From NCBI GenBank assembly GCA_049520215.1, contig JBEKPZ010000007.1:3177-67176 (forward strand): a stretch of 64,000 nucleotides of DNA. The letters run 5' to 3'. The position numbers and the translations under genes were made by a program. Below the pieces are notes generated by a model that worked only from the letters and a program-made list of their open reading frames with translations, made no database searches and had not been told where the DNA came from. Source of the stretch: Bog-159 sp049520215 (GTDB lineage: Bacteria; Acidobacteriota; Terriglobia; Bryobacterales; Bryobacteraceae). This document shows positions 24,231-33,170 of the stretch, piece after piece. Position 1 is the stretch's first letter. Each line of letters starts with the position of its first letter.

Positions 24231-26303
24231 ATGGCGGAAGCGGCGGCGATGGCCAAGACGGGATGGAAGCCGCTGGAGTTCTTCTCCGGCGGGGGCGCGG
24301 CGGAGCTGGGCGTGCCGGTGGCCGTGCTGGCCATCGTGATGGCCCTCATCACGCCTCTGCCGCCCTTCCTGCTGGACCTGCTGCTGGTGGTGGACATCAT
24401 GATGTCGGTCATCGTGATGATGACCGCCATGTACATCCAGCGCCCGTCGGACTTCAACGTTTTTCCCACCACGCTGCTGTTGCTGACGCTGTACAGGCTA
24501 GCCTTGAACGTATCCTCGGCGCGCCTGATCCTGCTCAACGGCAACACCGGAACCGCCGCCGCCGGGCACGTCATCGAAGCCTTCGGCAGCTATGTGGTGG
24601 GAGGCAACTACATCATCGGCACGGTGATCTTCCTGTTGTTGATCGCCATCCAGTACGTGGTCATCAATCACGGCGCGGTGCGCATCTCCGAAGTCACGGC
24701 GCGCTTCACCCTGGACGCGCTGCCCGGCAAGCAGATGTCCATCGATTCGGATCTGAGTTCGGGGCTGATCGACGAATCCGAGGCCCGCCGGCGGCGCAAG
24801 CAACTGGCTGCCGAGGCGGAGTTCTACGGCGCCATGGACGGCGCCTCCCGCTTCACCCAGCGCGATGCGGTGGCCAGCATCCTGATCACCGGCATCAACA
24901 TTATCGCGGGTTTTCTGATCGGCGTGCTGCAGCACGGCATGGAACTGCGGCACGCGCTGGAGACCTACACGGTGCTGACCATCGGAGACGGCCTGGTGAC
25001 GGTGGTTCCGGCCCTGATGATCTCGGTTTCAGGCGCGCTGGTCATCACCCGTTCCGGTTCCGAAGCCCGGCTCGGCGCGGATTTCCGCAAGCAAATCTTC
25101 GGCAGCCCGCAACCGCTGCTGCTGGCAAGCGGCGTCTTGATCGTGCTGGCATGCCTCCCGGGCATGCCCGGCATCCCGTTTCTGTTGCTGGGCCTGGGGC
25201 TGGGCGCGGGGGGCTGGCGCATGCGGGCGCGGCCGGCGGCCAAGGGGCAGGCGCCCAGCGCCGCCAAACCCGCCCGCGAGAATCTGGAAGGCCTGCTCAA
25301 GGTGGAGCCGCTGGCGATCGAAGTGGGGCTGGGGCTGGTCAAGATGGTGGAAGGCGCCCAGAACTCGCCGCTGCTGAAGCGCATCTCGGGCATCCGGCGG
25401 CAACTGGCCGCGGATCTGGGCTACCTTTTGCCGCCGGTGCGGGTCTCCGACAATCTGGCGTTGCGCGCGCGGGAATACACCATCTCGCTCAAGGGCGCGG
25501 AGATCGCCCGCTACGAATTGCCGCAGGGGTGCCAGTTGGCCATCCCCTCCGGACGGAACCCCGCGGCGCTCGAAGGCACGCCCACCCGCGAGCCGGCTTT
25601 TGGATTGGCGGCCTGGTGGATTCCCGACCAGCGCGCCGAGCAGGCCCGCGCGGCCGGGTACACCCTGGTGGATGCGGTCAGCGTGCTGGGCACTCACATC
25701 GCGGAGCTGGCCCGGCGGTACGCGCACGAGCTGTTCTCGCGCCAGGACGCCAAGAAAGTGCTGGATCTGGTGGCGGTCGAACAGCCCAAGGTAGTCGAGG
25801 ATCTGGTGCCCAAACAGCTCCCGCTTTCGGCGGTCCAGCGCGTGTTGCAGAATCTGCTGCGCGAGCGGGTTTCCATCCGCGACACCGGCTCGATTCTGGA
25901 GGCGCTGGGCGAGGCGGCGCTCTCCACGCGCAACCTGGTGCTGCTCACCGAGTACGCCCGGCAGGCCATCCGGCGCACGGTGGCCAAGCGCTATCTGGAC
26001 GCCTCCGGCAACCTGCCGGCCTATTTTCTGGACGCCTCGATCGAGCAGGCGGTGGAGTCCGCGGTGCAGCATACCGAGCAGAACAGCCACTTGAGCATGG
26101 CGCCGCAGACCATCCGCGAGATTCTGGACCGCATCCAGCGCAAGGTGGGCAGTCCGGAGGGGCCGGTGGCGGCGGTGACCACAGCCGGCGCCCGGTATTT
26201 CCTGCAGCAAATGGTGGAGCCGGTCCTGCCGAACCTGTTCTTCCTCTCGCACAACGAGATTCCGGCCGGAGTGAAGGTGGTGTCCCTGGGAGTCGTTCAA
26301 TAA
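24231..26303 (+). CDS. flhA: Flagellar export gate protein FlhA
   Basis: FlhA forms the nonameric cytoplasmic ring of the export gate and docks chaperone-substrate complexes. The 690-residue product has about eight N-terminal membrane helices, the FHIPEP signature region (NVFPTTLLLLTLYRLALNVS, a variant of it), the loop ARFTLDALPGKQMSIDSDLS and a large C-terminal cytoplasmic domain ending NEIPAGVKVVSLGVV. Length and motif order are standard. It precedes flhF by 10 bp. Confidence 0.97.
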   Translation: MAEAAAMAKTGWKPLEFFSGGGAAELGVPVAVLAIVMALITPLPPFLLDLLLVVDIMMSVIVMMTAMYIQRPSDFNVFPTTLLLLTLYRLALNVSSARLILLNGNTGTAAAGHVIEAFGSYVVGGNYIIGTVIFLLLIAIQYVVINHGAVRISEVTARFTLDALPGKQMSIDSDLSSGLIDESEARRRRKQLAAEAEFYGAMDGASRFTQRDAVASILITGINIIAGFLIGVLQHGMELRHALETYTVLTIGDGLVTVVPALMISVSGALVITRSGSEARLGADFRKQIFGSPQPLLLASGVLIVLACLPGMPGIPFLLLGLGLGAGGWRMRARPAAKGQAPSAAKPARENLEGLLKVEPLAIEVGLGLVKMVEGAQNSPLLKRISGIRRQLAADLGYLLPPVRVSDNLALRAREYTISLKGAEIARYELPQGCQLAIPSGRNPAALEGTPTREPAFGLAAWWIPDQRAEQARAAGYTLVDAVSVLGTHIAELARRYAHELFSRQDAKKVLDLVAVEQPKVVEDLVPKQLPLSAVQRVLQNLLRERVSIRDTGSILEALGEAALSTRNLVLLTEYARQAIRRTVAKRYLDASGNLPAYFLDASIEQAVESAVQHTEQNSHLSMAPQTIREILDRIQRKVGSPEGPVAAVTTAGARYFLQQMVEPVLPNLFFLSHNEIPAGVKVVSLGVVQ

Positions 26304-26313
26304 GGGAGAAACA

Positions 26314-27417
26314 ATGCGAATCAAGTCTTTTTATGCAGCCTCGGTGGAAGGCGCGGTGGCCCTGGCCCGCCGGGAAATGGGGGCTGAAGCCATGCTGGTG
26401 GAGTCCCGCAAGGCGCCGCTCGAGGCGCGCCACCTGGGCGAGTACGAGGTGGTGTGCGCACTGGTGCCGGAAGCCGAGCCCGGCCCGCCGCAGCCGCCGG
26501 AGGATGCCGGCGCGCACGATGCCCGGCTGGCCGGCGAGCTGGCCGAGATGCGCCGCCAACTGGACCTGATGGGCAAGACCATTACGCGCTCGGCCTGGAG
26601 CGGCGCGGGCTGGGGATCCGCCAGCCCCGAGATGTCGGAGTGGCACGCCCGCCTGATGGCGACGGACATGGACGGGGAACTGGTCCATGAAATCCTGAGC
26701 GCCGCCGAGCGCCGCGCGGGGCCGGGGTTGAGCGGGCTGGAAGACGCCGTAGCGGCGGAGCTCGAAAGGCGCATCCTGGTGGATGGCGCATGGGAGGCGC
26801 CCAATGGACCGCGCGCCCTGGCTTTGGCCGGCCCACCGGGCGCCGGCAAGACCACCATGCTCGCCAAGCTGGCGGTGATCCGCGGTCTGGCCCAGCGCCG
26901 GCCAATCGCGCTGGTGTCCATGGACGATTTCCGGGTGGCGGGAGCCGACCAGTTGCGCTCCTATGCCGCCATTCTGGGCATCGGTTTCCAAGCGCTGGAC
27001 AATCTCGGCGCGCTGGCGCAAGCTCTGGCGGAGCACCAGGAGAAACGGCTGGTTCTGATCGACACTCCCGGTTACGGCCCTCACGACATGGACCGCGCTG
27101 CGGATCTGGCCCGCTTCCTGTCCGGCCGGCCGGACACGGCCACCTGGCTGGTGTTAACGGCATCCATGAAATCCGCCGATCTAACGCATGTGGCGGAACG
27201 CTTCGAGATCTTCCGTCCGTCCAGCCTGCTGTTCACCAGGCTGGACGAGACCGCCTGCTTTGGCACGGCGTTCTCGTTGTCCGTGCGGCAGGCGAAACCC
27301 ATCTCGTTCCTGGGAACCGGACAGGAGATCCCGGACGACGCCGCGCCGGCCACCAAAGAGCGTATCCTGAGTCTGCTGGGGCCGCAGACGCTCGCCGCCA
27401 GGCGCTTGGCCGCATGA
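26314..27417 (+). CDS. flhF: Flagellar SRP-like GTPase FlhF
   Basis: FlhF is an SRP-family GTPase that sets flagellar position and number. The 367-residue product has the N-terminal opening MRIKSFYAASVEGAVALARR, an NG domain with the P-loop GPPGAGKTT, the G2-like VSMDDFRVAGADQLRSYA and the G3 DTPGYGPHDMD. Its usual partner FlhG/FleN does not follow; the next gene is fliA. Polar placement may therefore rely on an flhG elsewhere or run without it. Confidence 0.95.
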   Translation: MRIKSFYAASVEGAVALARREMGAEAMLVESRKAPLEARHLGEYEVVCALVPEAEPGPPQPPEDAGAHDARLAGELAEMRRQLDLMGKTITRSAWSGAGWGSASPEMSEWHARLMATDMDGELVHEILSAAERRAGPGLSGLEDAVAAELERRILVDGAWEAPNGPRALALAGPPGAGKTTMLAKLAVIRGLAQRRPIALVSMDDFRVAGADQLRSYAAILGIGFQALDNLGALAQALAEHQEKRLVLIDTPGYGPHDMDRAADLARFLSGRPDTATWLVLTASMKSADLTHVAERFEIFRPSSLLFTRLDETACFGTAFSLSVRQAKPISFLGTGQEIPDDAAPATKERILSLLGPQTLAARRLAA

Positions 27418-27437
27418 AAGGAACCCCATGAGGCGCC

Positions 27438-28202
27438 ATGACTAATCCGTATTGCCGCCCGGAAGCCGCAGAGGCGGACGCCGAGGAACGCGAGCGCCTC
27501 ATCCTGGAGCATTTGCCGCAAGTCCGGCTGATTGCCCGCCGCATCCGCGACCGCCTGCCCGATAACGTGAGCCTCGACGACCTGGTGTCGGCCGGCATCG
27601 TCGGATTGATCGCAGCCGTGGACCAGTACGATCCGGCGCATAACGTCAAGCTGAAGACCTACGCCGAGCACAAAATCCGGGGCGCCATCCTGGACAGCCT
27701 GCGCGGTCTGGACTGGGCGCCGCGGCAGAGGCGCAAGAAAGCCAAGCAAATCGAGTTTGCGATCTGCCGCGCCGAGCAGCGGCTGCACCGGATTCCGGAC
27801 GAAGACGAGATTGCCGCCGAGATGGGCGTGGACCTGAAAGAATACCACCGCTGGCTGGTGGAAGTGCAAGGCCTCAACATCGGCAGCCTGGAATATACCT
27901 CGGAGGATGGCGAAGGAAAGGGCCTGCTCGAATACCTTAGCGACGACCAGGACCAACTGCCTTCGCGCGCCCTGGAGCGGTCGGAGCTCGAACAACTGCT
28001 GTCCGCGGCCATTCGAAGAATACCTCCCATGGAGCGGACGGTGCTCGGACTCTACTATCTGGAAGAGCTCACCTTGCGGGAAATTGCCCAGGTGGTGGAC
28101 TTGCACGAGTCGCGCATCTCCCATCTGAAGTCGCAGGCCATCCTGCGGCTGCGGGCGGATATCGAGAAGGTATGGCCTAACCAGGCCGGAGGTGTGGTGT
28201 GA
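27438..28202 (+). CDS. fliA: RNA polymerase sigma factor FliA (sigma-28)
   Basis: FliA directs transcription of late flagellar and chemotaxis genes. The 254-residue product has region 2 (SLDDLVSAGIVGLIAAVDQY, then KTYAEHKIRGAILDSLRGLD), region 3 (RLHRIPDEDEIAAEMGVDL) and region 4 with a helix-turn-helix (LREIAQVVDLHESRISHLKS). The length is normal. Two near-consensus sigma-28 promoters are visible in the window (8412, 12035), consistent with an active FliA. The anti-sigma factor FlgM is not seen here. The stop overlaps the GTG of the next gene. Confidence 0.96.
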   Translation: MTNPYCRPEAAEADAEERERLILEHLPQVRLIARRIRDRLPDNVSLDDLVSAGIVGLIAAVDQYDPAHNVKLKTYAEHKIRGAILDSLRGLDWAPRQRRKKAKQIEFAICRAEQRLHRIPDEDEIAAEMGVDLKEYHRWLVEVQGLNIGSLEYTSEDGEGKGLLEYLSDDQDQLPSRALERSELEQLLSAAIRRIPPMERTVLGLYYLEELTLREIAQVVDLHESRISHLKSQAILRLRADIEKVWPNQAGGVV

Positions 28203-29053
28203 CCCAGGATCGGGCGAGTCCGGGGCGCTGGTTTGCCGAGGAGTGGACGGCGATGTTGGGCACCGTGCTGGAGTCTCTGGCGGGAGAGCGTCCCAAGCTG
28301 TCCTGCACCGCGCCCGCCGCGGGCGCCACGCTGGCCGCCTGCGGCGAGGAAATCGGCGTCGAGCACGGCGCCATCCTGTGGTGGCAATACCGCTTTCCAT
28401 TGCCTGGCGCCCCCTCCACCTGGATTGGCGCGCCGCGGGATGCGTGGACTCAGCTTGCCGGGCGCATCTTGGGCGCGGCCGGTGTGGAGGACGATTCCCA
28501 GGCGCGGGAAACCTATCTCGAAATCCTGCAGCAGTCCTTGGGAGAGTTGTCCCGCAGCGCGGGCCGCCGCTGGAACCGTCAGCTCGACTGCTCCGGAAGT
28601 GAAGGGACGGGCGCGCCGGAAACGCCCGAATTCTACCTGGTGGAGGCGGCCTACCCGGACGCGGCGATCCCGTCCCTGATGGTAGCCATCACCGGCGCCC
28701 CGCAAGATCCGCCCGCGGAGGCGGATTCCGCCGGAACCCCCAAGGAGGCCAGTCCGGACGCCGCAGATCCCGAGAATCAACCTCCAGTGAGGTCCAAGAC
28801 GTTCAACCTGCTCATGGGGGTGGAGCTGCCCGTAAGCGTTTCGTTTGGCCACGTGCAACTTCCCTTGAAGGACGTCCTCAAGCTTACGGCCGGATCCATC
28901 ATCGAGCTGAACCGCACGGTGGATGAACTGGTAGAGGTGATTGTCAACAACTGCGTGGTGGCTCGTGGAGAAGTGGTGGTCGTGGAAGGCAACTATGGAG
29001 TGCGGATCCATCAGATCATGACCCGCCAGGAACGCCTGGAGACCCTGCCATGA
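28199..29053 (+). CDS. Second FliN-type (SpoA domain) motor switch protein
   Basis: The 284-residue product ends with a clear SpoA/FliN domain: LGVELPVSVSFGHVQLPLKD-like sequence (residues about 205-275), then GSIIELNRTVDELVEVIVNN and ARGEVVVVEGNYGVRIHQI. The first 200 residues resemble the CheC/CheX-like part of FliY only loosely and lack a clear E-x-x-N phosphatase motif; a Pro/Glu-rich linker joins the two. It overlaps fliA (GTGA) and the next gene. A FliY-like C-ring subunit is the best guess, in addition to the short FliN at 20787. Confidence 0.8.
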   Translation: MTQDRASPGRWFAEEWTAMLGTVLESLAGERPKLSCTAPAAGATLAACGEEIGVEHGAILWWQYRFPLPGAPSTWIGAPRDAWTQLAGRILGAAGVEDDSQARETYLEILQQSLGELSRSAGRRWNRQLDCSGSEGTGAPETPEFYLVEAAYPDAAIPSLMVAITGAPQDPPAEADSAGTPKEASPDAADPENQPPVRSKTFNLLMGVELPVSVSFGHVQLPLKDVLKLTAGSIIELNRTVDELVEVIVNNCVVARGEVVVVEGNYGVRIHQIMTRQERLETLP

Positions 29054-29481
29054 GCGCCTTGGCGGGTATCGCCTGGAACCCCGACTGCATGCTGCAGCCG
29101 CTGGTCTTCTATGTCCTGCTGGCGGCGGGTTTCGGATTGTGCTTGTACCTGTTCGCGACCGTTAAGGCCGAAATCCACGGATTGCTTCGCCGCTCGCTGG
29201 AGCAGCGGCAACAGTTGCAGATCCTGGAGAGCGCCCTGAGCGACGCGCGCCTCACGGTGCAGTCGCTCGAAACCGATCTGCGCGAAGTGGAACGGCAGAC
29301 CGGCATGCTGGTGGCGCCGGCGCCTGCCCGATCGGGCCTCAATCTCAGCAAGCGCACGCAGGTTCTGCGGATGCACCGCGCCGGCCAGGACAGCGCGGGG
29401 ATCGCGGCCGTGCTGGCCCTGCCGCGCAGCGAAGTGGAACTGTTGATTAAGGTCCAGCGCATCGTCGTGGGGCAGATCTGA
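29050..29481 (+). CDS. Membrane-anchored DUF2802-like protein
   Basis: The 143-residue product has one N-terminal membrane helix (about residues 17-37, VFYVLLAAGFGLCLYLFATV), a coiled-coil middle (RRSLEQRQQLQILESALSDA) and a C-terminal helical domain KRTQVLRMHRAGQDSAGIAA, then LPRSEVELLIKVQRI. That last part matches DUF2802, a family often found at the end of flagellar operons. It overlaps the preceding FliN-type gene by 4 bp. The biochemical role is unknown; the HTH-like end could contact protein or DNA. Confidence 0.7.
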   Translation: MSALAGIAWNPDCMLQPLVFYVLLAAGFGLCLYLFATVKAEIHGLLRRSLEQRQQLQILESALSDARLTVQSLETDLREVERQTGMLVAPAPARSGLNLSKRTQVLRMHRAGQDSAGIAAVLALPRSEVELLIKVQRIVVGQI

Positions 29482-29540
29482 ACACGGTTTCCGGCGGACC
29501 TGGGCTAAGGCGAGGCTAAAGCCTTTGTCCGCGCCTGCCG

Positions 29541-30980
29541 ATGTTTGCCATAGCCATGGATATTGTCGAACCAGCCCGGCTGTTATGGATTGCAGCGGAA
29601 GATTGCCAGGCGACGGCGGCCCGCGTCCCTGAAATCGACGGACTTGCGGTGGAGTGCGCCGCCGGGATCCCCGAAGCTTTGGAGTACCTCAAGCGCTCCC
29701 GGATCGACGCGGCGGTGGTCTCGTTTCCGTTCCCGGAATACACCCCCGCCGAAGCGCTGGAGGAGTTGCAGAGCGCCGATGGCGGCATTCCGTTAGTTGT
29801 TTGGGATCCCTCGATGGGATTGCAGGATGCCGTTCGTTTGGTCAAGTTGGGAGCTTTCGGCGTCCTGGGCGGGGAAGCCGGACCCGAGCAGCTTGCCGCG
29901 GTTATCGAGGACGCCATCGCCGACCGCCGCAGCCAGGTCTCGGCTCACGGGGACGCCGACGAGCCTTGGCGGCGGATCCTGGTCGGCTCGACCCAGCCGT
30001 TCCAGGAAGTGGTGCGGATGGTGCGGCTGGTGGGAAGCCGGCGCTCCACCGTGCTGATCACCGGCGAGACCGGAACCGGCAAAGAGATGGCAGCGCGGGC
30101 GGTACACATGGCGGGGCCGCGCGGCCGTCTGCCCATGGTATCGGTTTGCTGCAGCGCGCTCCCCGAGAATTTGCTGGAAGCCGAGCTGTTTGGACATGTG
30201 CGGGGGGCTTTCACCGGCGCCCTCAACCAGCGTATCGGACGCTTTGAGCAGGCCGACGGCAGCACCCTGTTTCTGGACGAAATCGGAGATATGCCGCTGG
30301 AGATGCAAGCCAAGCTGCTGCGGGTCCTGCAGGAGCGCGAGTTCCAGCGGCTGGGCAGTTCCGAGAACATACGGGTGGACGTGCGCGTGGTGGCCGCCAC
30401 TAATGCCGACCTCCCGGAGCGGGTCCGCCAGGGCCGCTTTCGCGAGGACTTGTACTACCGTCTCCATGTGGTCCCCATCCATCTGCCGCCGCTGCGCGCG
30501 CGCTTGGGCGACGTGGCGGCTTTGACCCATCACTTTCTCCGGAAAATCTGCCATTTGGAGGACCTCCCGCTAAAGCAGATCTCCCGCGAGGCGCTGCACC
30601 GGTTGAGCGAGTATTCCTGGCCCGGCAACGTGCGCCAATTGGAAAACGCGGTAGAACGCGCCATCGTCCTGAGCGGAGATCGGGCCATGCTGTATCCGTC
30701 CGACTTCCCGCTGGACGGCCCCATCCCACGCCCGGTTACCGGGCGCTCGGGCGCCAATTTTGTGCATGTGCCCGACGACGGCCTGGATTTCGAGCAGACC
30801 GTAGGGCAGATCGCGCGCGGCATCCTCGAACAGGCGCTGCGCAAAACGAACGGGAACAAGAAAATGGCGGCCGACCTGCTGCGTCTCAAACGCACTACCT
30901 TGGCCGCGAAACTGAGGAGCCTGGAAACCAGCGATCCGGAACTTGCGGCCATGGCTTCGGATTTCGTGCATTGCGCGTGA
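29541..30980 (+). CDS. Sigma-54-dependent transcriptional activator (NtrC/FleQ-like)
   Basis: The 479-residue product has an N-terminal receiver-like domain (about 1-125), a central AAA+ domain with Walker A GETGTGKE (175-182) and the sigma-54 contact loop GAFTGA (222-227), and a C-terminal Fis-type helix-turn-helix (NGNKKMAADLLRLKRTTLAA). It should remodel sigma-54 polymerase at flagellar promoters. The receiver lacks the phosphoacceptor Asp: the expected strand reads DAAVVSFPFPE, as in FleQ-type regulators that do not rely on phosphorylation. Neither ATG 29541 nor ATG 29556 has a good ribosome-binding site. Confidence 0.9.
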   Translation: MFAIAMDIVEPARLLWIAAEDCQATAARVPEIDGLAVECAAGIPEALEYLKRSRIDAAVVSFPFPEYTPAEALEELQSADGGIPLVVWDPSMGLQDAVRLVKLGAFGVLGGEAGPEQLAAVIEDAIADRRSQVSAHGDADEPWRRILVGSTQPFQEVVRMVRLVGSRRSTVLITGETGTGKEMAARAVHMAGPRGRLPMVSVCCSALPENLLEAELFGHVRGAFTGALNQRIGRFEQADGSTLFLDEIGDMPLEMQAKLLRVLQEREFQRLGSSENIRVDVRVVAATNADLPERVRQGRFREDLYYRLHVVPIHLPPLRARLGDVAALTHHFLRKICHLEDLPLKQISREALHRLSEYSWPGNVRQLENAVERAIVLSGDRAMLYPSDFPLDGPIPRPVTGRSGANFVHVPDDGLDFEQTVGQIARGILEQALRKTNGNKKMAADLLRLKRTTLAAKLRSLETSDPELAAMASDFVHCA

Positions 30981-31011
30981 GGCAGACCGGATCGATGCAG
31001 GATGGAAATCA

Positions 31012-31977
31012 ATGCCGGATTCTCCAAGTATGCCTGAAGATTGTCTAGCCACTTCACAGCCAATCGGGCTGCGTCTTGGCATAGCCGCGCTGCGCAGTGT
31101 GCTCGAAGCTCATGGCGCCTGGCTCGAGCGGCGTCCGGGCGGCCGGCGGGCCAGCCTGAGCGGCGTGGTGCTGGCCGAGGCGGCCCTCGACGGAATCAAT
31201 CTGGAGCGCGCCGACCTCAAAGCGGCGAACTTCATCGATGCCAGCATGTCCGGCGCCAATCTGAGCGGCGCGAGTCTGCACTTCGCCGACCTCAGCAACG
31301 CGACGCTGATCGAGGCGGACTTATCGCTCGCCGAGTCGGTGGATACCAAACTGGACTACGCTTTGCTGGGCGGCGCGAACTGTAGTGAAGCCCGGTTTCT
31401 GCGCGTCTCCTTACGCGGCGCGAATCTGCGGGAAGCACGCCTGCTGGAGGCCAGCATGGAAAACTGCGACTTCGCGCGCGCCATGCTGCGCCAAGCCCAG
31501 TTGCTCCAAGCCAAGGCGTTCGACTGTAACTTCGCGGAGGCGGATCTGGAGGGAGCCAATCTTTACCACAGCGTGTTCCGGCATTGTAAGTTGTCCGGGA
31601 TAACCGCCGCCGGATCGAATTGGGCCAACGCCATAGTGCAGAATTGCGAATTCCGGAGGGCCGATCTGACCTCCGCGCGTTTCGACCGGGCCGATCTGCG
31701 CCAAAGCTCTTTTTGGAAGGCCGATCTCAGTAACTGCACTTTTCAAAACACCCGCCTGGACGGCGCCGACCTGGAAAGCGCAAATCTTGTCCGCGCCCGT
31801 TTCCACGAGGCCACCACCACCAGCGCGAGCTTTCGCGGGGCCGATCTGCGGGCCGCGCAGGGGCTCACCCCGACCCAACTCGGCCAGGCGCTTACGGACC
31901 GCGATACGATCCTGCCGGATGGTTCGCACGGTCCCTTCCTGCGGGGATCCGGGGCGCACCGGCCCTGCCGGATCTAG
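31012..31977 (+). CDS. Pentapeptide-repeat protein
   Basis: The 321-residue product is dominated by pentapeptide repeats of the A(D/N)LxX type from about residue 50 to 285, for example LERADLKAANFIDASMSGAN and FRRADLTSARFDRADLRQSS. These repeats form a right-handed quadrilateral beta helix. There is no signal peptide or membrane helix. Some members mimic DNA and bind gyrase, others are scaffolds; nothing here decides between them. I chose the ATG at 31012 with GGAAA upstream. The gene follows the sigma-54 activator by 31 bp and may be cotranscribed. Confidence 0.85.
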   Translation: MPDSPSMPEDCLATSQPIGLRLGIAALRSVLEAHGAWLERRPGGRRASLSGVVLAEAALDGINLERADLKAANFIDASMSGANLSGASLHFADLSNATLIEADLSLAESVDTKLDYALLGGANCSEARFLRVSLRGANLREARLLEASMENCDFARAMLRQAQLLQAKAFDCNFAEADLEGANLYHSVFRHCKLSGITAAGSNWANAIVQNCEFRRADLTSARFDRADLRQSSFWKADLSNCTFQNTRLDGADLESANLVRARFHEATTTSASFRGADLRAAQGLTPTQLGQALTDRDTILPDGSHGPFLRGSGAHRPCRI

Positions 31978-32032
31978 CGTAGGGTTCGCGAATTAACGTA
32001 CAGTTCCGGCGCCCGGCGCGGCGCAGACGATC

Positions 32033-32065
32033 GGCAGGCCACGAAAAACGATGGCCTGCCCCACA
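32033..32065. repeat. Palindrome between convergent genes (possible terminator; repeat family)
   Basis: A perfect 9-bp stem, GGCAGGCCA (32033-32041) and TGGCCTGCC (32052-32060), surrounds a 10-nt loop and is followed by CCCAC. It lies between the pentapeptide gene and the convergent actin-like gene, where a bidirectional terminator is expected. The GCAGGC/GCCTGC stem plus CCCAC is shared with the double-hairpin repeats at 48581, 56764 and 58768. Confidence 0.65.
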
Positions 32066-32085
32066 GGGAATCTGCTGTACAGGTC

Positions 32086-33087
32086 CTAGCACTGCGCGGC
32101 CATCAGCGCCCCGCGCGCCGTCGAATGCAAAGGATCGCCCGATACCCGGACCTCCGACAGCCGCAACGGAAATTCCTCGGATTGCAAGATCCTGATAAAG
32201 TGGTCCAGAAACCCTTTGGGCATAGCCGTGCCGCCACTGAGCACCAGCGGCACCGATTGCTCCAGCTTTGGCAGTTTCTGCGCCGATGCGATGCGGGCGC
32301 GCAACGACCCGATCAGAGTGGCGATCACTTCCTGGTAGTAGACGGTCAGCGCATTGTGGACCCGATCTGAAGTGAACCCGTTCAATTGGAAGGCCTTTTC
32401 CTTCGAGATGCGCAAGCGGGTGGCGCGATCGCCGGTCACCTGGGCGGCCTGGGCATCGATGAAATCGCCGGCCTTGGGCACGCTGAAGCTGATCACCGGC
32501 ACCGACAGGACTGCCAGGCAGATATTGCATAACCCGCTGCCGCACGAAATACCGACGCCGCTGTAATTCGATCCGGCCATCTCGCCGTACACCACCGCCA
32601 AACCTTCCTCGATGGGGGTGGCCTCGTAGCCCAGTTCCGCGAGAATCTGCCGGATGGACGCCTCATGGTATCGAATCGCGCCGCCCAGGCTATCTCCCTG
32701 CGCAGGCACGCTGAAGAAGACTTTCTGCCCCTCGACTGCAGCCCGTCCAACCAGCTTGGTAATGATCCGCCGCACCACCGCGAGGCTGTATGGCTCTTCG
32801 GGGTTGAGCACTCCATGGGCCATCGGCCGCCGCGTTTCGACGTGAAAAACTTCGGCGAATTTCTCCGCGTCGTTGCCCGCCACTACGATCTCCGCGCCCT
32901 GGACTTCGTGGAAAACGCTTTCCCGTTGCAGAAGGCTCTCCGCAAGTTTCGAGTAGGGCAACGTCAGGAACGCGTTGAGCTGGGAATCGTACTCTTGTTT
33001 CTTGTCCTTGGCGCGCGCCACCACGATGCGGCTGGTGCCCACGTCCAGCCCCAGCGGTTGCGTGTAATCCTGTTCGAGGTTGTTCAT
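32086..33087 (-). CDS. Actin-like (actin/Hsp70-fold) ATPase, uncharacterised
   Basis: The 333-residue product has the ordered nucleotide-binding motifs of the actin superfamily: phosphate-1 LGLDVGTSRIVVAR near residues 12-25, a phosphate-2 equivalent GVGISCGSGLCNICL, and the adenosine motif PLVLSGGTAMPKGF. The size suits a bacterial actin such as MreB, ParM or MamK, but the motifs differ (phosphate-2 lacks the usual Asp), so I name no subfamily. The ATG at 33087 with GGGAGAG upstream is preferred to 33105. It lies 83 bp after a coiled-coil gene on the same strand, a likely partner. Confidence 0.72.
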   Translation of the reverse strand: MNNLEQDYTQPLGLDVGTSRIVVARAKDKKQEYDSQLNAFLTLPYSKLAESLLQRESVFHEVQGAEIVVAGNDAEKFAEVFHVETRRPMAHGVLNPEEPYSLAVVRRIITKLVGRAAVEGQKVFFSVPAQGDSLGGAIRYHEASIRQILAELGYEATPIEEGLAVVYGEMAGSNYSGVGISCGSGLCNICLAVLSVPVISFSVPKAGDFIDAQAAQVTGDRATRLRISKEKAFQLNGFTSDRVHNALTVYYQEVIATLIGSLRARIASAQKLPKLEQSVPLVLSGGTAMPKGFLDHFIRILQSEEFPLRLSEVRVSGDPLHSTARGALMAAQC

Positions 33088-33170
33088 CGCTCTCTCCCGT
33101 TTCATGCTTAGTCGAAAGGCCGGATCTGTTCCCGGCGCGAAATTTCCGCGGTTACGCCACTGTCTTTCTT

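Noticed and set aside
29517..29548. TAAAGCCT-N12-GCCGATGT overlapping the start of the sigma-54 activator
   Set aside because: The spacing is 12, the -10 box has two mismatches, and it overlaps the ATG at 29541. Too weak to call.
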